A stretch of 64,000 nucleotides of DNA, from contig CM076143.1 in assembly GCA_038025085.1 (NCBI GenBank), positions 17,221,501-17,285,500 of the forward strand, given 5' to 3'. The notes under the pieces were generated by a model. It saw only the letters and a program-made list of their open reading frames with translations. It was not told the origin of the DNA and did no database searches. The DNA comes from Tetragonia tetragonoides. Lineage: Eukaryota > Streptophyta > Magnoliopsida > Caryophyllales > Aizoaceae. Positions 45,985 through 58,864 of the stretch are shown in pieces (the first letter of the stretch is position 1; each line of letters starts with the position of its first letter). A program made the position numbers and the translations under genes.

Positions 45985-48900
45985 CTAATTTAAATTGCCC
46001 ACAATCCAAGGCCAGGCAACACCGCTAACATCTTCAAACAAAATACTACTAAGTCCCGGAGGAGGATCCATAAACACGGATAGAGGTTGACTGAGCGTCA
46101 CTCCCAAGTTGGCGAGCCAATCTGTTGCTTTGTTTGCTTCCCTGTAACAATGGGTAAGTTGTATTTCCCACTCTTCCCTATTAATCAAGCTGCTACATTG
46201 TTTGATCAAATGGAAGTTAGCTTTGGCGGGGACTGTCCTAGCTTCCACCAAATCAAGAGCAAGTTGCGAGTCCGAATTAACCACAATTTTTCGAAATCCC
46301 ATGTCCCAAGCAATTGAAAGACCTCTGAATAAAGCCAATAGCTCTGCTCGAAGGGCTGTGCAGATACCCAGTTTGATAGCAAAGGCTCCCTTGAACTCGC
46401 CTAGAGGTCCATGTATGACGCCACCCCCTCCTGCTAGTCCTGGGTTACCACGAGAAGCTCCATCTGTATTGAGAGTTACCCACCCTTCATTTGGTGCTTT
46501 CCAACGAACAAATATTTCGTACCTAAACATGTCCTGGTTATGTGACATATCAGAATTCATAGCCTTAGAAATTTCAGCTACACGTCCATTGATAAAAGCC
46601 ACCCTATTCACAGGTATCTTCGGGTTGGATTCAAATATACTTGAGTTACGCCACCACCATAACCACCAAATAGAAACAGCAAAAATCCTAGTCCATTTCT
46701 CTTCTACTCCAGTACCACCCAAGTTTGAAGCCAACCAGTGCTTGAGAGGGATAGAGAAGAAAGAGCTTTGAGGTCCAACCCCAAACCCATGCCATACCTG
46801 GTGAGCTTGTGGACAGTCTCTTAAAATGTGCAAGGTCGTTTCCTCGCTTGCACCACATCTCTGGCACACAGGATTACTTGTGAGTCCTCGTATTACTCGA
46901 TTAGCATTACATAGTATCCTGTCATTCATCACTAGCCATAGGAACATCCTTATGCGTTGTGGTACAGGAGCTGTCCAAATAGCATCCCAGTCCTTACAAG
47001 GTGGAGCTGCAATATCCTTACGAATGATGTTAACTGCAGATTTTATAGAGAATCCACCTCTGTTTGACCCGTTCCAGTACAACTGATCTGCTGCGTCATC
47101 ATCATTGATAAGATCCAGAGACTCAATTTTTTTAAGGTACTCATCCGAGAGAAAATCTCCAAAAATTTCCCATCGTCATCCCGTGTTTTCATCCCACATA
47201 TCTGCCATAGTTGCGTCCTGCATATCAATTGGGATTTCTTCTAAAGACACGTCAGAGAGTGGGTGATTGACCACCCAATTATGGCTCCAGAACATGGTTT
47301 TGCGTCCATTACCAACTGATGAAGAAACACCCTTGCGGATTGTGTCAATGTTTTCCATGATGCCTTTCCATGAGTTCGAAGCGTCTCTCTTTGTCTCAAA
47401 CATGTCAATGTCACATCGGTTATTGCAATATTTGCTTCGGAGAACACGAGACCATAGAGTAGTTGGCTCCGCTAACACACGCCATCCCAATTTGGTTAAG
47501 AAAGCCGCGTTTTCCTGTCTCATTGATCTTAGTGCTAGGCCACCTGCATCTTTTTGTTGCGTCACTTGGTTCCAAGAAACCAAGTGTACCTTGCGTTTTT
47601 CTTCAGTTCCACCCCACAAAAAACTGCGAGTCTTCCGATCAATGTCGTCACATACAGAGCGAGGAAGTCTAGAAGTTTGCATTGTATAGAAGGGGATGGA
47701 ATTCAGCGAAGATTGAACTAAAGTACTACGCCCAGCCATGGATAACAGTGGGATTTCCAACCTGCAAGCTTGCTGTTCATACGTTCTAAAACGTATTGAT
47801 ATGTATCTTTTGTTACACGACTATTGAGAGTTGGAACCCCCAAATACTTGCCCAAATCATCTGTCTCCTCGATTCCCAATTCACAGCAGATCGCTTCCCG
47901 GAGATCCTCTCCTGTGTTATTAGAAAAGAACACCTTGGACTTGGGAAGACTCACTTTTTCTCCCGAGGCCCTGCAAAATTTATCGAGACTTTCCTTAACA
48001 AGTCGCGCTTGGTCTGGAGTAGCTTCAGCCATGAGTATAATATCATCCGCAAAAGCTAGTGACGAAAGCAGGGGGCCGTTTCTACTAGCTCGGATGGGAC
48101 GCCAATTTCCGTGAGCAACCTCCATGTCAATGAGGTGCGTGAGTCTGTCCATGCACATTACAAAGAGGTATGGTGAGAGGGGGTCCCCTTGGCGCACTCC
48201 TCTCGTAGCTTCGAACTTTTCTGTAGGCTCTCCATTCCATAAAATCTGCAAGCTCATAGAAGTCACGCAGCCCATAATAATTTCAATGAGGTGCTGTGGA
48301 ATTCTCATATCCATTAGAGTATCCCTTATAAATCTCCAATTCAATCGATCGTATGCTTTTTCAAGGTCCAATTTGATGATCATATAACCTGTGGAGCCTT
48401 GTTTGCGACGCATCGTGTGGAGTACCTCTTGCACGATTACTATATTGTCTGTAATCTGCATTCCCGAAACAAAACTGCATTGAGTTGGCGAGATTAATTT
48501 AGGTAGAACCTCCTTCAACCGGTTGATAATTGCCTTCGTCACCATCTTGTACATCACATTACAGAGGCTAATTGGCCTTAGTTGAGTAACCTTTTCGGGG
48601 TTATCGACTTTAGGTAGCAAGACAAGGAATGTTTCATTGAGACCAGTAGGAAATTCTTTTCCCGAGAGAGCGTCGAGGACCATTTGAATAACATTAGGAC
48701 TCACTAGCTCCCAATTTTTTTGATAAAAAAGAGCTTGAAATCCGTCGGGGACTGGTGCCTTGTAAGGTGCCATTGATTTTATTGCTGCACTGACTTCACA
48801 TGGAGTAAATGGTCGAGCGAGGTCGTTACACTCCTCCTTGGACAGTATGGGATACTGGCCACAAGGCAAGTCATTACGACATAGGTTGGGTTGGGGTTCT

Positions 48901-50114
48901 GAAAATAAATCAATAAAGTACTCCCTAACCATTGACTTAACCTCAATAGGGTCTAGGAACCAAGTGCCTTCAGCATTTTGTAAAGATAAAATCCTGCTGT
49001 ATCTTCTTCTAATGACAGTACTTAGATGAAAATACCTTGTGTTTCTATCTCCGTCATTAACAGCCTCCATACGAGATTTCTGAAACCAAAGAATTTGCTC
49101 TTGCTCCAAGACATCATCCAACTCTCGTCGCAGCTTCTCTTCAGGTTTAAGTAAGGAGCTAGTGCAGTAGTTAGATAGGGTGCGTTGAACTCCTTCAATA
49201 CGGGCTAAAAGGGTTCTTTTTTTACGGAAAATATTTCCAAAAACCTCCTTGTTCCAGGTGTTAAGAGTGTCCGCCAGAGCTTTCAAACAAGGAATAAGGG
49301 GAGCATATTGATTCCAAGCTTGGTGCAGAACCTCATCAAACTTATCATGCGTAAACCAGGCTGCTTGGAAGCGGAATGGTTTAATGCTTGCAGAGATAGG
49401 CGCAAAACCTTTCGAGCTAATGATAATTAGGCTACGATCAGATTGGATAGATGGTAAATGTCAAACCGAGGCATCCTGAAACCTAGCAATCCAAGCTGCG
49501 TTGGCCAAACCTCGATCAAGACGAGCACTTTTACGTGTCTCAGGGGAGTTACCTCGTGCCCATGTGAATTTTGGCCCTGAAAAGCCCAAGTCAATGAGGC
49601 TATTATTTTCAATCCAGTTGTTGAATTTCATAGTTCTTCGCACAACCTCATTACATCCTCCATTGCGTTCCTCCATTGAACGAGTTTCATTAAAATCCCC
49701 GGCTAGGAGCCAAGGTGTAGTCGTTTGGTGAGCAATTTGTTCAAGCTGGCGCCAAAGCACCTCCCTTTTTGAGCTGTTTGGGTTACCATAAATCGCAGTA
49801 AAGTACCAAGGTTCTTCACCTACCTTGGTTATCTCAACATGAATATACTGGGCATGAAGCATGGAAGGTACTACTGTCACAAGATCCGCTCTCCAAAAAA
49901 GCCAAATCCCGCCACTGAAACCTTCCGCGTCCACTCTAACTCTACCAGAGAAATTAATTTGCTGAAAAATTCTTTCCGCGTTGTCTCCACTCATATGAGT
50001 TTCAACAAGGGTTACAACTGTAGGATTATTGATCCGAACAATTTCACGAAGGGTTGACAAGAAAGCACGACTCCCTGCCCCTTGTACATTCCATACTAAA
50101 ATTTTAATCGACAT
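45985..50114 (-). pseudogene. LINE ORF2: endonuclease, reverse transcriptase, RNase H, broken
   Basis: Starts MSIKILVWNVQGAGS at 50114. The endonuclease has TLVETHMSG, LLAGDFNETRS and FTWARGN, and stops at 49461 (…DASV then TGA). RT resumes and spans 49286-47718: PDGFQALFYQ, LRPISLCNVMYK, GVRQGDPLSPYLF and the catalytic FADDIILMAEA. A frame change near 47755 moves the thumb (STLVQSSLNSIPFYTMQ) to the next frame, which stops at 47176. After it come zf-RVT (CQRCGASEETTLHILRDC) and an RNase H domain (LNTDGASRGNPGLAGGGGV, AELLALFRGL) ending at 45985. The RNase H marks the plant L1 lineage that carries this extra domain. Confidence 0.92.
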
Positions 50115-50190
50115 ATTATCACTGGATAATGGAGGAAAAAAATCATGAACATCTTCAGGATTAAAAGGCAGACAACTTAAGAAAAAGTCC

Positions 50191-52233
50191 CTAATGCTGC
50201 GCATCATATGACCCACTTTGTTGGGCAGCTTCAGTGTTAACACTATCTCCGGGGGGTTGTGAGTCAGGGGCAAGTATGTCTGAAACCCTGCCTCCAACTT
50301 GTGGCTCATGGAATGTGTGATCCCCATCCGGGGGCTTGTCATGGGGGTCCCTACAAACCAAGTCGTCTCTGGGGGAACGGTGGTTGACATGGTGATTGGT
50401 GGGTACAATGGGTTGAATTGCTGCATCGCTCCTCAAGGAAAAGGCTGGCAGAATTCTTTCCTGGAGGGTTGCAGCAGAATTGGGGTGTAAGTGAGGCTGC
50501 AGCACATGTGAGATAGAGTTTTCTTTACCCTGGGGGTGACGTGAACGAATGGAATATGGGCCTAAAGGAGTCCCAAAATTTTTCCTCTTAGCTCTAAAGA
50601 TTCGTGACTGACCAATCAGTTCAGAGTTTGCCTTTTCAGAGGAAACTAGATTATTGGAAACATCTTCAACAACAATATCTTTTGTTTCCTCAACCGTATC
50701 CTCTATTTCAGCAACATTATCTTCTGTATCCATATTAGAGTCCTTGTCAACTTCAATTTCTGCGCTGTCATCCAATGGAATATTTAGAGGAGGTATTTTG
50801 CAAAGGCTGAGAAGGAATAAAATTTTCATCTTGCGTATTCTCAAGGCTTGGGTTTTCATTCTGTTGGTTATGCTCATCAGTTAAAATAACAACCCCAGTA
50901 TTTTCGTTGTTGTTTTCCCCCAATATAGGTACCTCCTCTAGAATAGCATTAGTTTCCGTGATTGGCTCCGTATTTGGCTCCGAAGTTTCTAGCACCGCAA
51001 ATCTCGAACTCGAATTGTTTTGGTCATTGCGGTCCACCCGATTGGATGATCCGGTATTGCGAGAATTACGGGTTTCCCTGTTTCCAGTTTCCATGGCGGT
51101 GGAGGTCCTGTGCTCTTGAATGTTTCTTGGATTACGTCGTCGAGCAGGTTTCCTCGCCACCATCCATTCCCCATATCTTTCATTTGGAGCTGGTTGTCCT
51201 CCTTGTCTCTAGATTTGGTTTTGAACTGGTTGCCATTGTTGACGGGGCTGGCTACCTTCCATTTGACTTGCAACTGGTACTCTAGGCTCAATAGAGTTTA
51301 TGTCCACATTTGGTGTTACTGTATTGGTAGGAAATACAGGGCAGCCCTCCTTCTTGTGACCATAATTACCACAATTAAAACAAATTAATTTGAGGCCTTC
51401 ATACTGTAATATCCATACTCTGCCATGGAGTCTGAACTGGGAGAGCAATGACTTTGAGAGGTCGACTTCAACACTTAAACGAGTGAATTGACCTCGTTCA
51501 GCATTTGCAGTAGTGCGATCAATACCAACTATCTTTCCCACTTTCTTAGCAATTTTATTCAGAAATTCTCGATCAAAATATTCAACAGAGATGTTGGGGA
51601 TTCTGATCCAAACTGTAAGAAAGCGAATAGCTGAATCATCTGGGACAAAATCGTGCACCCATTTCCTAATGGTGAGATAGTAATCACCAATAGTCCATGG
51701 TCCTTGAGTTAGAGCAAAATTGCGATCATCCATATTGGTAAATCGAGCAATATAATATTTGTGCCCAACATCTGTTAGGAACAAATCTCCTTTTATATTC
51801 CAGTTTTTCCTTAAGGCCTTCATAAGTTGCCAATATCCCATGTCTTTATCAAACATTCTGAGAATCAATGCATTTTTCCATGGCCTTCTTAGTCGGATTT
51901 TTTCCTCTTTGGTTAGTAGGATTGTAGGACAACTATCATCCTCATCCTCCGGAGCAACATCATCATCTGAGACCTCATCTTCGTTATCCTCCCTCCATGT
52001 GAGTTGCAGAGGATGAGTCTGACTTGGATCCATATGGTCATTAGTGATCCCAATCGTCCTGTCTCTCCAAGTACCCCCCTGGCCTTGGAAAGGTGGATTC
52101 AGCCTGTTGGGATTCACTTGAGAATTCTCAAATGTTTAGTGAATGGTGGCACAACTAAATCCCTAGACTGAGACTCATTGTCATTTGGTCGTCTAGTAGA
52201 CCTATTTAGTTGATCAGATTCTTCAGTTGTCAT
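50191..52233 (-). pseudogene. LINE ORF1 (DUF4283/zinc-knuckle protein), broken
   Basis: Starts at an ATG at 52233 (MTTEESDQLNRSTRR), shifts frame near 52110-52130, then continues 52117-51209 with the DUF4283-like region (KNALILRMFDKDMGYWQLMKA, ALTQGPWTIGDYYL) and a CCHC knuckle (CFNCGNYGHKKEGC). An in-frame stop at 51209 is followed by continuing sequence (GEWMVARKPARRRNPRN). A further frame change lies near 50770-50880, and the tail ends at 50191. ORF1 proteins bind LINE RNA. At least three lesions. Confidence 0.85.
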
Positions 52234-52278
52234 ACTCCCAAAGAGAGCTTTATCTCTCTATTAAATCTCATTAGTATG

Positions 52279-53113
52279 TGAGTGCCCAAGATGTCAGACG
52301 TGAGAGCATAAGTCAATGGAGGCTATTTTACTTGATGTCAAACAATTCGTTATTAACTGAAAGCTAATGAACTGGTATTGCTACTCTTACAAAGGAATTA
52401 GAGGGGTGGTTAAGGAGAAATTATTGTGTAGTCCAGGAGTACTGCTCCCTCCTCTCACAAAATAGAAAATTACCATTTTGAATTTAGAGTGCTCCACCTA
52501 TTTTGTGAGATGAAGGAGCAATGCTCCTGGACTATGCAATAATTTCTCGTGGTTAAGGGATCACTATTCAAGGACTCGTAGTCCATTTGTAGCGAAAGGG
52601 ATTAGTGTTCTGTGTTTACAGAAGGGGAGTTCATTTGGAGGAGGGGATAAAAGAACAATAGCAACAAAAAGATGAGGGGAAGAAAAAGCTGATAGAGGGA
52701 ATGGAGGGTAAAATAAAAATAAAAAGCTGAAAAGGGAAGAAAACAAATGCAAAAGCACAAAAATTGATCTTGCCAGAAAATTTTAAGTTTTGGGTGTATT
52801 TGTCGTAGAGTGCTTACTTTTTAGACCCTAATATCGCGGGAGTAAGAAAAATATATTATATTGTCGTTGGCTGCTTACTAAATATACCAATTTGGTTATT
52901 CGGGGCATACTATTTTTATTATATTTTATCTTGAAATTACTTTTTAAATTTTTATAACTAATACACGTATTTTTCCTCTTATTTTTACATTGTAACTCTT
53001 TAGTTGCGTTAGCTTGTTAAGCTAATTACCAATTACCTTTTTAGGTGGACGCATCTTATGTTGTAAATCAATAGAACATACTACAAATGAGTCTCATTTT
53101 AAAGGATATTTCG
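52279..53113. other. Intergenic flank of the LINE, with one MITE
   Basis: Contains the MITE at 52415-52548 and AT-rich sequence. No gene. Confidence 0.5.
52415..52548. mobile_element. 134-bp MULE-like MITE, copy 2
   Basis: Perfect 9-bp duplication gtggttaag (52406-52414, 52549-52557). Inverted ends of ~47 bp begin gagaaattattg at both sides and share gtccaggag and cacaaaatag. Same family and same length class as 27830-27965. Confidence 0.9.
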
Positions 53114-53115
53114 TA

Positions 53116-53463
53116 CTCGTTCCAATGGTGTAAGAAATTTAATTTTTTAAGCGGTAAAAGTAAAGCCATATGCTTTTAAAAAACTAATAGTCTACTTTTT
53201 AATGATTTAGAAAAATACAACTTTAGTATATATTCTATACCAAAATCTCTAATTAATAGTGTACTCTTTAAGGATTTAGTAAAGTACAACTTTAGTATAT
53301 ATATTCTATACCAAAACATATATTTCTATTTTATATTGATATTAAAATTTTATTACAATGACTCGATTAGATGGACGTCTCCAATGCTGTCAGAAAATGC
53401 CTCTAATATATAGATATTATGATTCTCCAAACGTCAAGATCGATTTCTGTGGACCGGAGGGAG
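53116..53463. mobile_element. Stowaway-like MITE with internal duplication
   Basis: Right end read inward is ctccctccggtccacagaaat; the left end ctcgttccaatggtgtaagaaat is a degraded match. TA lies on both sides (53114-53115, 53464-53465). A ~70-bp segment is repeated inside (53183-53252, 53253-53322; shared block acaactttagtatata). Confidence 0.65.
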
Positions 53464-53483
53464 TACATGATAAAAACATCGTT

Positions 53484-53486
53484 ATT

Positions 53487-53519
<33 letters not shown>

Positions 53520-53523
53520 TATT
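53484..53523. repeat. (TTA)n/(TTTA)n microsatellite
   Basis: tttatttattta followed by nine or so tta units. Directly downstream of the Stowaway right end. Confidence 0.85.
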
Positions 53524-56500
53524 TTGTTTTATATTTTTTTTTATTACGTCATTTTTAAGATATTCTCATTTAATAATAATTACAAAAAAGTTATCATTTT
53601 TGTAATTTTCTTTTCAAAGAAATAGCCTTTCAAAAACATTTCAATTAGGGTGAAAGTACTTTTTAAACATAAAACCCACAATTTTAAACTTAATTAGTCA
53701 TACAACAACAAAAACAGCATTGAAGCTCTAATTTTTGATTGAATAAAATTACTTTTGAATAACAATTAGGCAGGGGTACACAATACACACTACGCACATA
53801 CACAATTTGTCAATTACGAATTAGATGGAAATATGGTTCATAAGTGACTTTTTTTGGTGCATCTTCTAGGTGGGTGAATGAGAGTCGTAAAGCTTGTGTG
53901 GTAGTTACCGGTATTAATGTAGCCACTACAATTTTGTACGACGACCGTTGATCAATATCTTGGTCAAATTATATCATTTATTTATTGTACTGTAGTTGCA
54001 ACTATAATAATTAAAATAGTTGGCTAGTGATTGATTTTTTAATCGGTCATAAATATTCTACCGATAGTCATAGTATAACTGGTTATGATCGATAGTATAA
54101 CTGGTTATGACCAAACTAACATCAAAAGGTTAATCTAAATTGGATAGTATCAATCGAAATTAGTCTTACCCAATTTAGTCAAACCAATTAACGGTTGAGG
54201 TTGGGATCGACGACTGTAGCGCATAGTTATGGTAACTACAATTTAGTTGTAACCACCATACAAATACTAATGAGAGTAGTTCGTTGTTCAGTTGACACTA
54301 AGAAGTACAAGATTACAAGTTGTATTTATGTCAGTGGCGAACACAGAAAACTTATAATAAGGGTGTAATTGCATGTTTTAGAATAGGCGCAAAAACTTTA
54401 GAATACGGGTGCAAAAAGAGTAAAAAACAAAAGAATTCTACCAATTAATAAGAAAAATTGTACATTAAAAAGACAAAAAATTAAAAAATGGGGTTGCAGT
54501 GGACCACCCATGTTAATACATGGGATCACACTGTATACACTGAAACTTGTATAGGACTAGCTCATAACATAGGACGTGTGACTTTTATGAAAAATAAAGG
54601 TGACGTGTGGACAAAAATTCACTGTTATTTTTCAAAAAAATCACTCGTCCTACGTAAGACAGTATTATACAAGACTTATTGGTGTTGTATACATAAGTTT
54701 ATACTACTCGTTTTTAAGTAAAACTTCTCACATTCCTGGGTTTTGCGTCAGCCAAACATCTTGGGTAGTATGTACTACTTAGAAATTTTTTCCTAGGTTT
54801 TCTTTTGCCTAGTTTATTTGTTGTTTTCAATCGCTATAACGTAGGGTTAACGACTACAATATGAATAAAATAATTGTCAATACTTATAAATTATCTGAGT
54901 TGTTAATTAAGATAAAAATAAAATTAATTTGCACAAATTAGCCATAATAAAATAACCAGTTATTTGTCAGTTACGGTTATAATATACTATTAAAATTGGG
55001 CGCTGTTATTGCCAAACCAAAAAACACTATTCCCAGGCCACTAATTTAGTTAGTTGACAAATTAGCCCTTCGTTGTAAAAAAGGAAACACTAATTATTCT
55101 CTCTCTTCATAATATAAATTTGTGTACACTTGCCTTATCTGCAATATTGAGTGTCTGAGCATTTTAATCAAAATGATAATTCAAATTAAAATCTTGCCAA
55201 ATACATATTGCATTTCATTCATACAAAATATCCAAAAAATCAAGTGTTCATACACATCTGATCAGTTGATCAAACAAGATACCCCATTGCATAAAACAAT
55301 TGGAAACCATTGAACAAACATTTATAAAAACTAAAAATCAGAGTTGGGCATTTTGATCGGCAACTGTAGTGAACCAACTAATTTATGAAAGCTTCTAAAA
55401 GCTCCCATCTCCTAATTTTTGGACTTGTAAGTTAGTAACTTGCCAAACTCCCAAATTCTAATTTCCTAGCTGGGTAATTCATGTATTCCTTCTATGAATG
55501 ATTATTCTTCACTTTGATGCACCACTTAATTGGTACAATAATGTTACTCCTTTTAAACTTTTCGTTCTCGACAATGAGATCTAAATAATTCTAAGCTAAC
55601 TTTTTTTCCCAAGAGGTATATTGGTGAATACGCATTTAACATGAGTAAATAGTTTAATTCTGTATCATACCATTTAGGAAAATAATAACATAGTTTTATA
55701 CTTTTATTCAACAATTTCTCAGATTGAGCACATGGATGACATGCAAACAATTAAGGAAAAATAATAATTTGATTATCATGAATGTCAATTTGCTTAATTA
55801 TTGGAGTTGAAGGATCTCTAATTATAATGTATTTCCATAAGTTTGTTTGTAAATAAGGCAATTAAAAATAAAGGAGAGAGAATATGTGATTTACCTTATT
55901 AATGTGATGGACTATATTGTCAACTTACATAATTAATGACCTAATATTAGTATTTTCTGGCCTGACAATAACAGCGGCCTTAAAATTAATCTAATTACAA
56001 TGTTAGGTGGATCTATATCCCAAAAAAAAAAAAAGGAATATTTGTATTAACTAACCGACTAGCTCTAAACTAAAGAATTTTTCCTTATCTAGAGTGCCAT
56101 AATCTCTCCCTAGGCAAATGCTTGTGTGCGATCAAAGTCAGAAGAGTCATGATCGATAGTTAGACTAGCTTATAAGTCTTTTATAATAATTATATTTTAA
56201 GTTGTATTCCATGTACAATATTCTTATTCACATCCTGATTACTGGCATTCAAAGTTAAAAGTTATCATGGTTAAATTAAACTAGCTTTCAAGTTACTTTG
56301 CAAGATGGTACTTACTTATTATCACCTAATTTGGGATATTGGGTACAAAATATAAAAATCAAGTGCTATCACGGATCTCTGTCAGATATTGTATATGGAT
56401 AGATCAACGATTAAAACCTTAATTATTCTTAAACATAACTTAATCTAATAAAGTACTAGTTGTAATCTTGTGCATGCACAAATTTGATCAGTCTATATTA

Positions 56501-56835
56501 TGTTATTAATTTTAAGGAAAGTTTAATCCCACATTTGCCTCATTGCACAATAATAAACACACATATCAATTTGTCCAAATATAATCCCACAAATTACTGA
56601 AGTGCATGTCACTGGGTTAAAGTAAGACGATGTTAACTTCTCGTTAACATTGTTGATGACGTTAAATATCCGTTGAGTTGGATATTAATTCCCAAATTTG
56701 GGCATGATTTGAAAGGGAAGAACAACTTTTAGGGTTTTTGTTCCCAAAACTTTAAACTAATTCAATCGCCAAAATAATTATTGGAACATTTCTCCCAAAC
56801 TGAATCCCTTCTTCCTCAATCCCTAATTACAACCT
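53524..56835. other. Intergenic, no gene recognised
   Basis: AT-rich for 3.3 kb. A small direct repeat, gatagtataactggttatga, near 54085-54108; otherwise no structure, ends or domains I can defend. Its short open frames look random. Confidence 0.55.
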
Positions 56836-56994
56836 TTAATATGGTAATCCGTCTCCTGTGAGGCCGCCTCAAGGTGACACAATGAAGCAATTAAAAAACA
56901 CGCGCCTATTTCATCTGGCCAAATGATGAAAACCCACCAAATTAAACAATACAAAAAAAAATAAAAATAAATCAGAACCCCAAATGCTTTCTCA

Positions 56995-57107
56995 CTCTTG
57001 CTCACCTCACGCTTTCTCTCTCCTCTACTCTCTCTCTCTCTTTGCTCCTTGCGTTATCTCTCTCTTTCTCTCTCATGGTGAAGACAAATTTGAAGCAATT
57101 AACAGGT
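56995..57107 (+). other. Leader and first-exon-like segment in the Pack-MULE
   Basis: A ctctct-rich leader precedes ATG at 57075; MVKTNLKQLT follows and then a strong donor, aacag/gtatgt, at 57105/57106. This is the look of a short first coding exon. I cannot find its next exon with confidence; the AOC piece begins 1.1 kb later. It may be another captured fragment. Confidence 0.35.
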
Positions 57108-57389
57108 ATGTATTTGATTTGAGTTAAGGAGTGATTTTGTTGATTGTGATTTCATAATCATTTGAATTCGAATTTACCATTAAAATCGGGAACAAATTGC
57201 GATATATGGCTTAATTTTTGCTAGTTTATGCTAGTTTTTGATTGAGTTAGGATTTTACTATTGAATTCATTGTTGTCTCCACTATTGATTGTACATTGAG
57301 ATTTATTTCAGCATGTTAAGGTTTCAATTTCTGGTGAATCAAGTTTTTTTGATTATGCAATTTTGCTTGTTTGAGTCGAATTTTCAGAG

Positions 57390-57545
57390 TTTTGATTATA
57401 AGTATCAGTTTCTATCTTGTAAGTATCAGTTTCTATCTTGTAAGTATCAGATTGTTACCTAGAGGTATCAGATTGTTACCTAGAGGTATCATATTTTTCC
57501 TCAGAAGTATCAGTTTTTTGCTTGTAAGTATAAGTTTGTTACGTG
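57390..57545 (+). repeat. agtatcag motif array, forward orientation
   Basis: Six or more copies of (a/t)agtatcag or close variants, spaced ~24 bp (for example gtaagtatcagtttctatctt twice in a row, then gaggtatcagattgttacct twice). Scattered copies continue to 58055. Confidence 0.7.
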
Positions 57546-58217
57546 GTTAAGATAACATCAAATATTTATTTGCTAGGAATAATTAAGAAAATTATTGTTT
57601 GTGATTCTTGTATGAATGTATATAGCTTTATTCAACATGTCCTTAGTTCCAGATTTGTGAATGAGAAATGAGTGTGAAGTGAGTGGTTTAATTAAAATGC
57701 ACATAAAAATGCATATTACTTGTAGTATTAGTTTTTTTTTTGTGATTATGTATCAGTTTTGTTACCTGAAGTATTAGTTTTGTCTTTACTTCTTTGAAGG
57801 AAAAGTCTGTTAGTAGGAATCAAGTTTTTGAGCAGAAGACAAAGGAAAATGGAGAAGTGTTATAATATTGTAGCTACCACTAACCTGGGGTGTTGATGGT
57901 AAGTATCAAGTTAATTTGGTATATGATTACTTTAGAGAATTAACAAAGAAAATAGTATTAGTTTTCATCTATGTTGTATCAAGTTAATTTGGTATATGAT
58001 TACTTCAGAGAATTAACAAGGAGTACTAGTTTTCATAAGTGTGGTATCAGTTTTTATGTATCTAGTATGTGTTATTGTAGGTGCACAATTTTGGAAAGTT
58101 GGTGTTTGATTTCTTGTTGGTTTCTATCAAAGTGAAGATTAAGAGTTTGCATGAACTCATAGGACTTGCAAAAGAGGCTAGTAATAACATCAGAGATATG
58201 CATTTTAATCCAGCACA

Positions 58218-58538
58218 AAGAAGAAGAAAGGGGACAAATATGAGGCAGTTTACAACTTCTACTTTGGGGACTATGATCAACTTGCAGTGCATAGACCATA
58301 CTTAACCTACGATAACTCTTATATAGTTGTGACCGGTGGCTCGGGAATTTTTCAGGAAGCCTATGGACAAGTGAAGTTGTATCAAATTGTGTACCCATTC
58401 AAGCTTTTCTACACATTTCATTTGAAGGGACTTAAGGGTGATTTGCGTAAGGAGCTTCTTGGTAAGCCTATGGAGCCTACGCCTGATGTTGAGCCTTCAC
58501 ATACTGCTAAGGCTACACTCCCTGATGGTGTTTGTTAG
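58218..58538 (+). pseudogene. AOC: Allene oxide cyclase C-terminal fragment
   Basis: One open frame of ~106 codons ending at TAG 58536-58538. It begins at [19 protein letters not shown] and continues with [38 protein letters not shown] and [14 protein letters not shown], colinear with the second half of plant AOC. AOC forms cis-OPDA, the jasmonate precursor, in plastids as a trimeric beta-barrel; full precursors are about 250 residues. Here the transit peptide and first part of the barrel are absent, and no start codon precedes the segment in frame. The frame is free of stops, so capture may be recent or the piece may still be transcribed. Read-through from the upstream exon-like segment would need an unseen splice. 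Function not expected. Confidence 0.9.
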
Positions 58539-58864
58539 TAACTCAAATAGCAAACAAATGTTTTAGTTGTATCATATACAGTACATAGAACTTCATCAAG
58601 TATCATTTTGTATTAAGTTTGGTCCCACACTTGTATCACATAATGCATCTCGTGCATGTATTTATTTTTTTAAAAGTGTGAGTGAATGTGGCAATGTCGC
58701 CCTGAATTTGGTTAGAAGGTTTCTATTGGTTTTGCGAGAAAGTTGCTATTTAAGCAGGTTTTTGAAAAGTCGATAACTTGGGATGTCTATATTCAAAGGA
58801 AACTCTGCCGAATTTTCGACTCGAGATTCATTTGTTTGAAACTCTCGATCATATCATAATATTC

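Larger units (their letters stand above)
45900..52262 (-). mobile_element. Full-length plant LINE (L1 type with RNase H), inactivated
   Basis: A 6.36-kb element on the minus strand. A 16-bp duplication, aaatctcattagtatg, lies at 45884-45899 and 52263-52278. The 3' end is a short A tail (T run at 45900-45910 on the plus strand). ORF1 lies at 52233-50191 and ORF2 at 50114-45985, both with stops and frame changes. Perfect duplication plus a complete 5' end indicate one full-length insertion; the coding lesions came later or the copy was dead on arrival. Confidence 0.95.
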
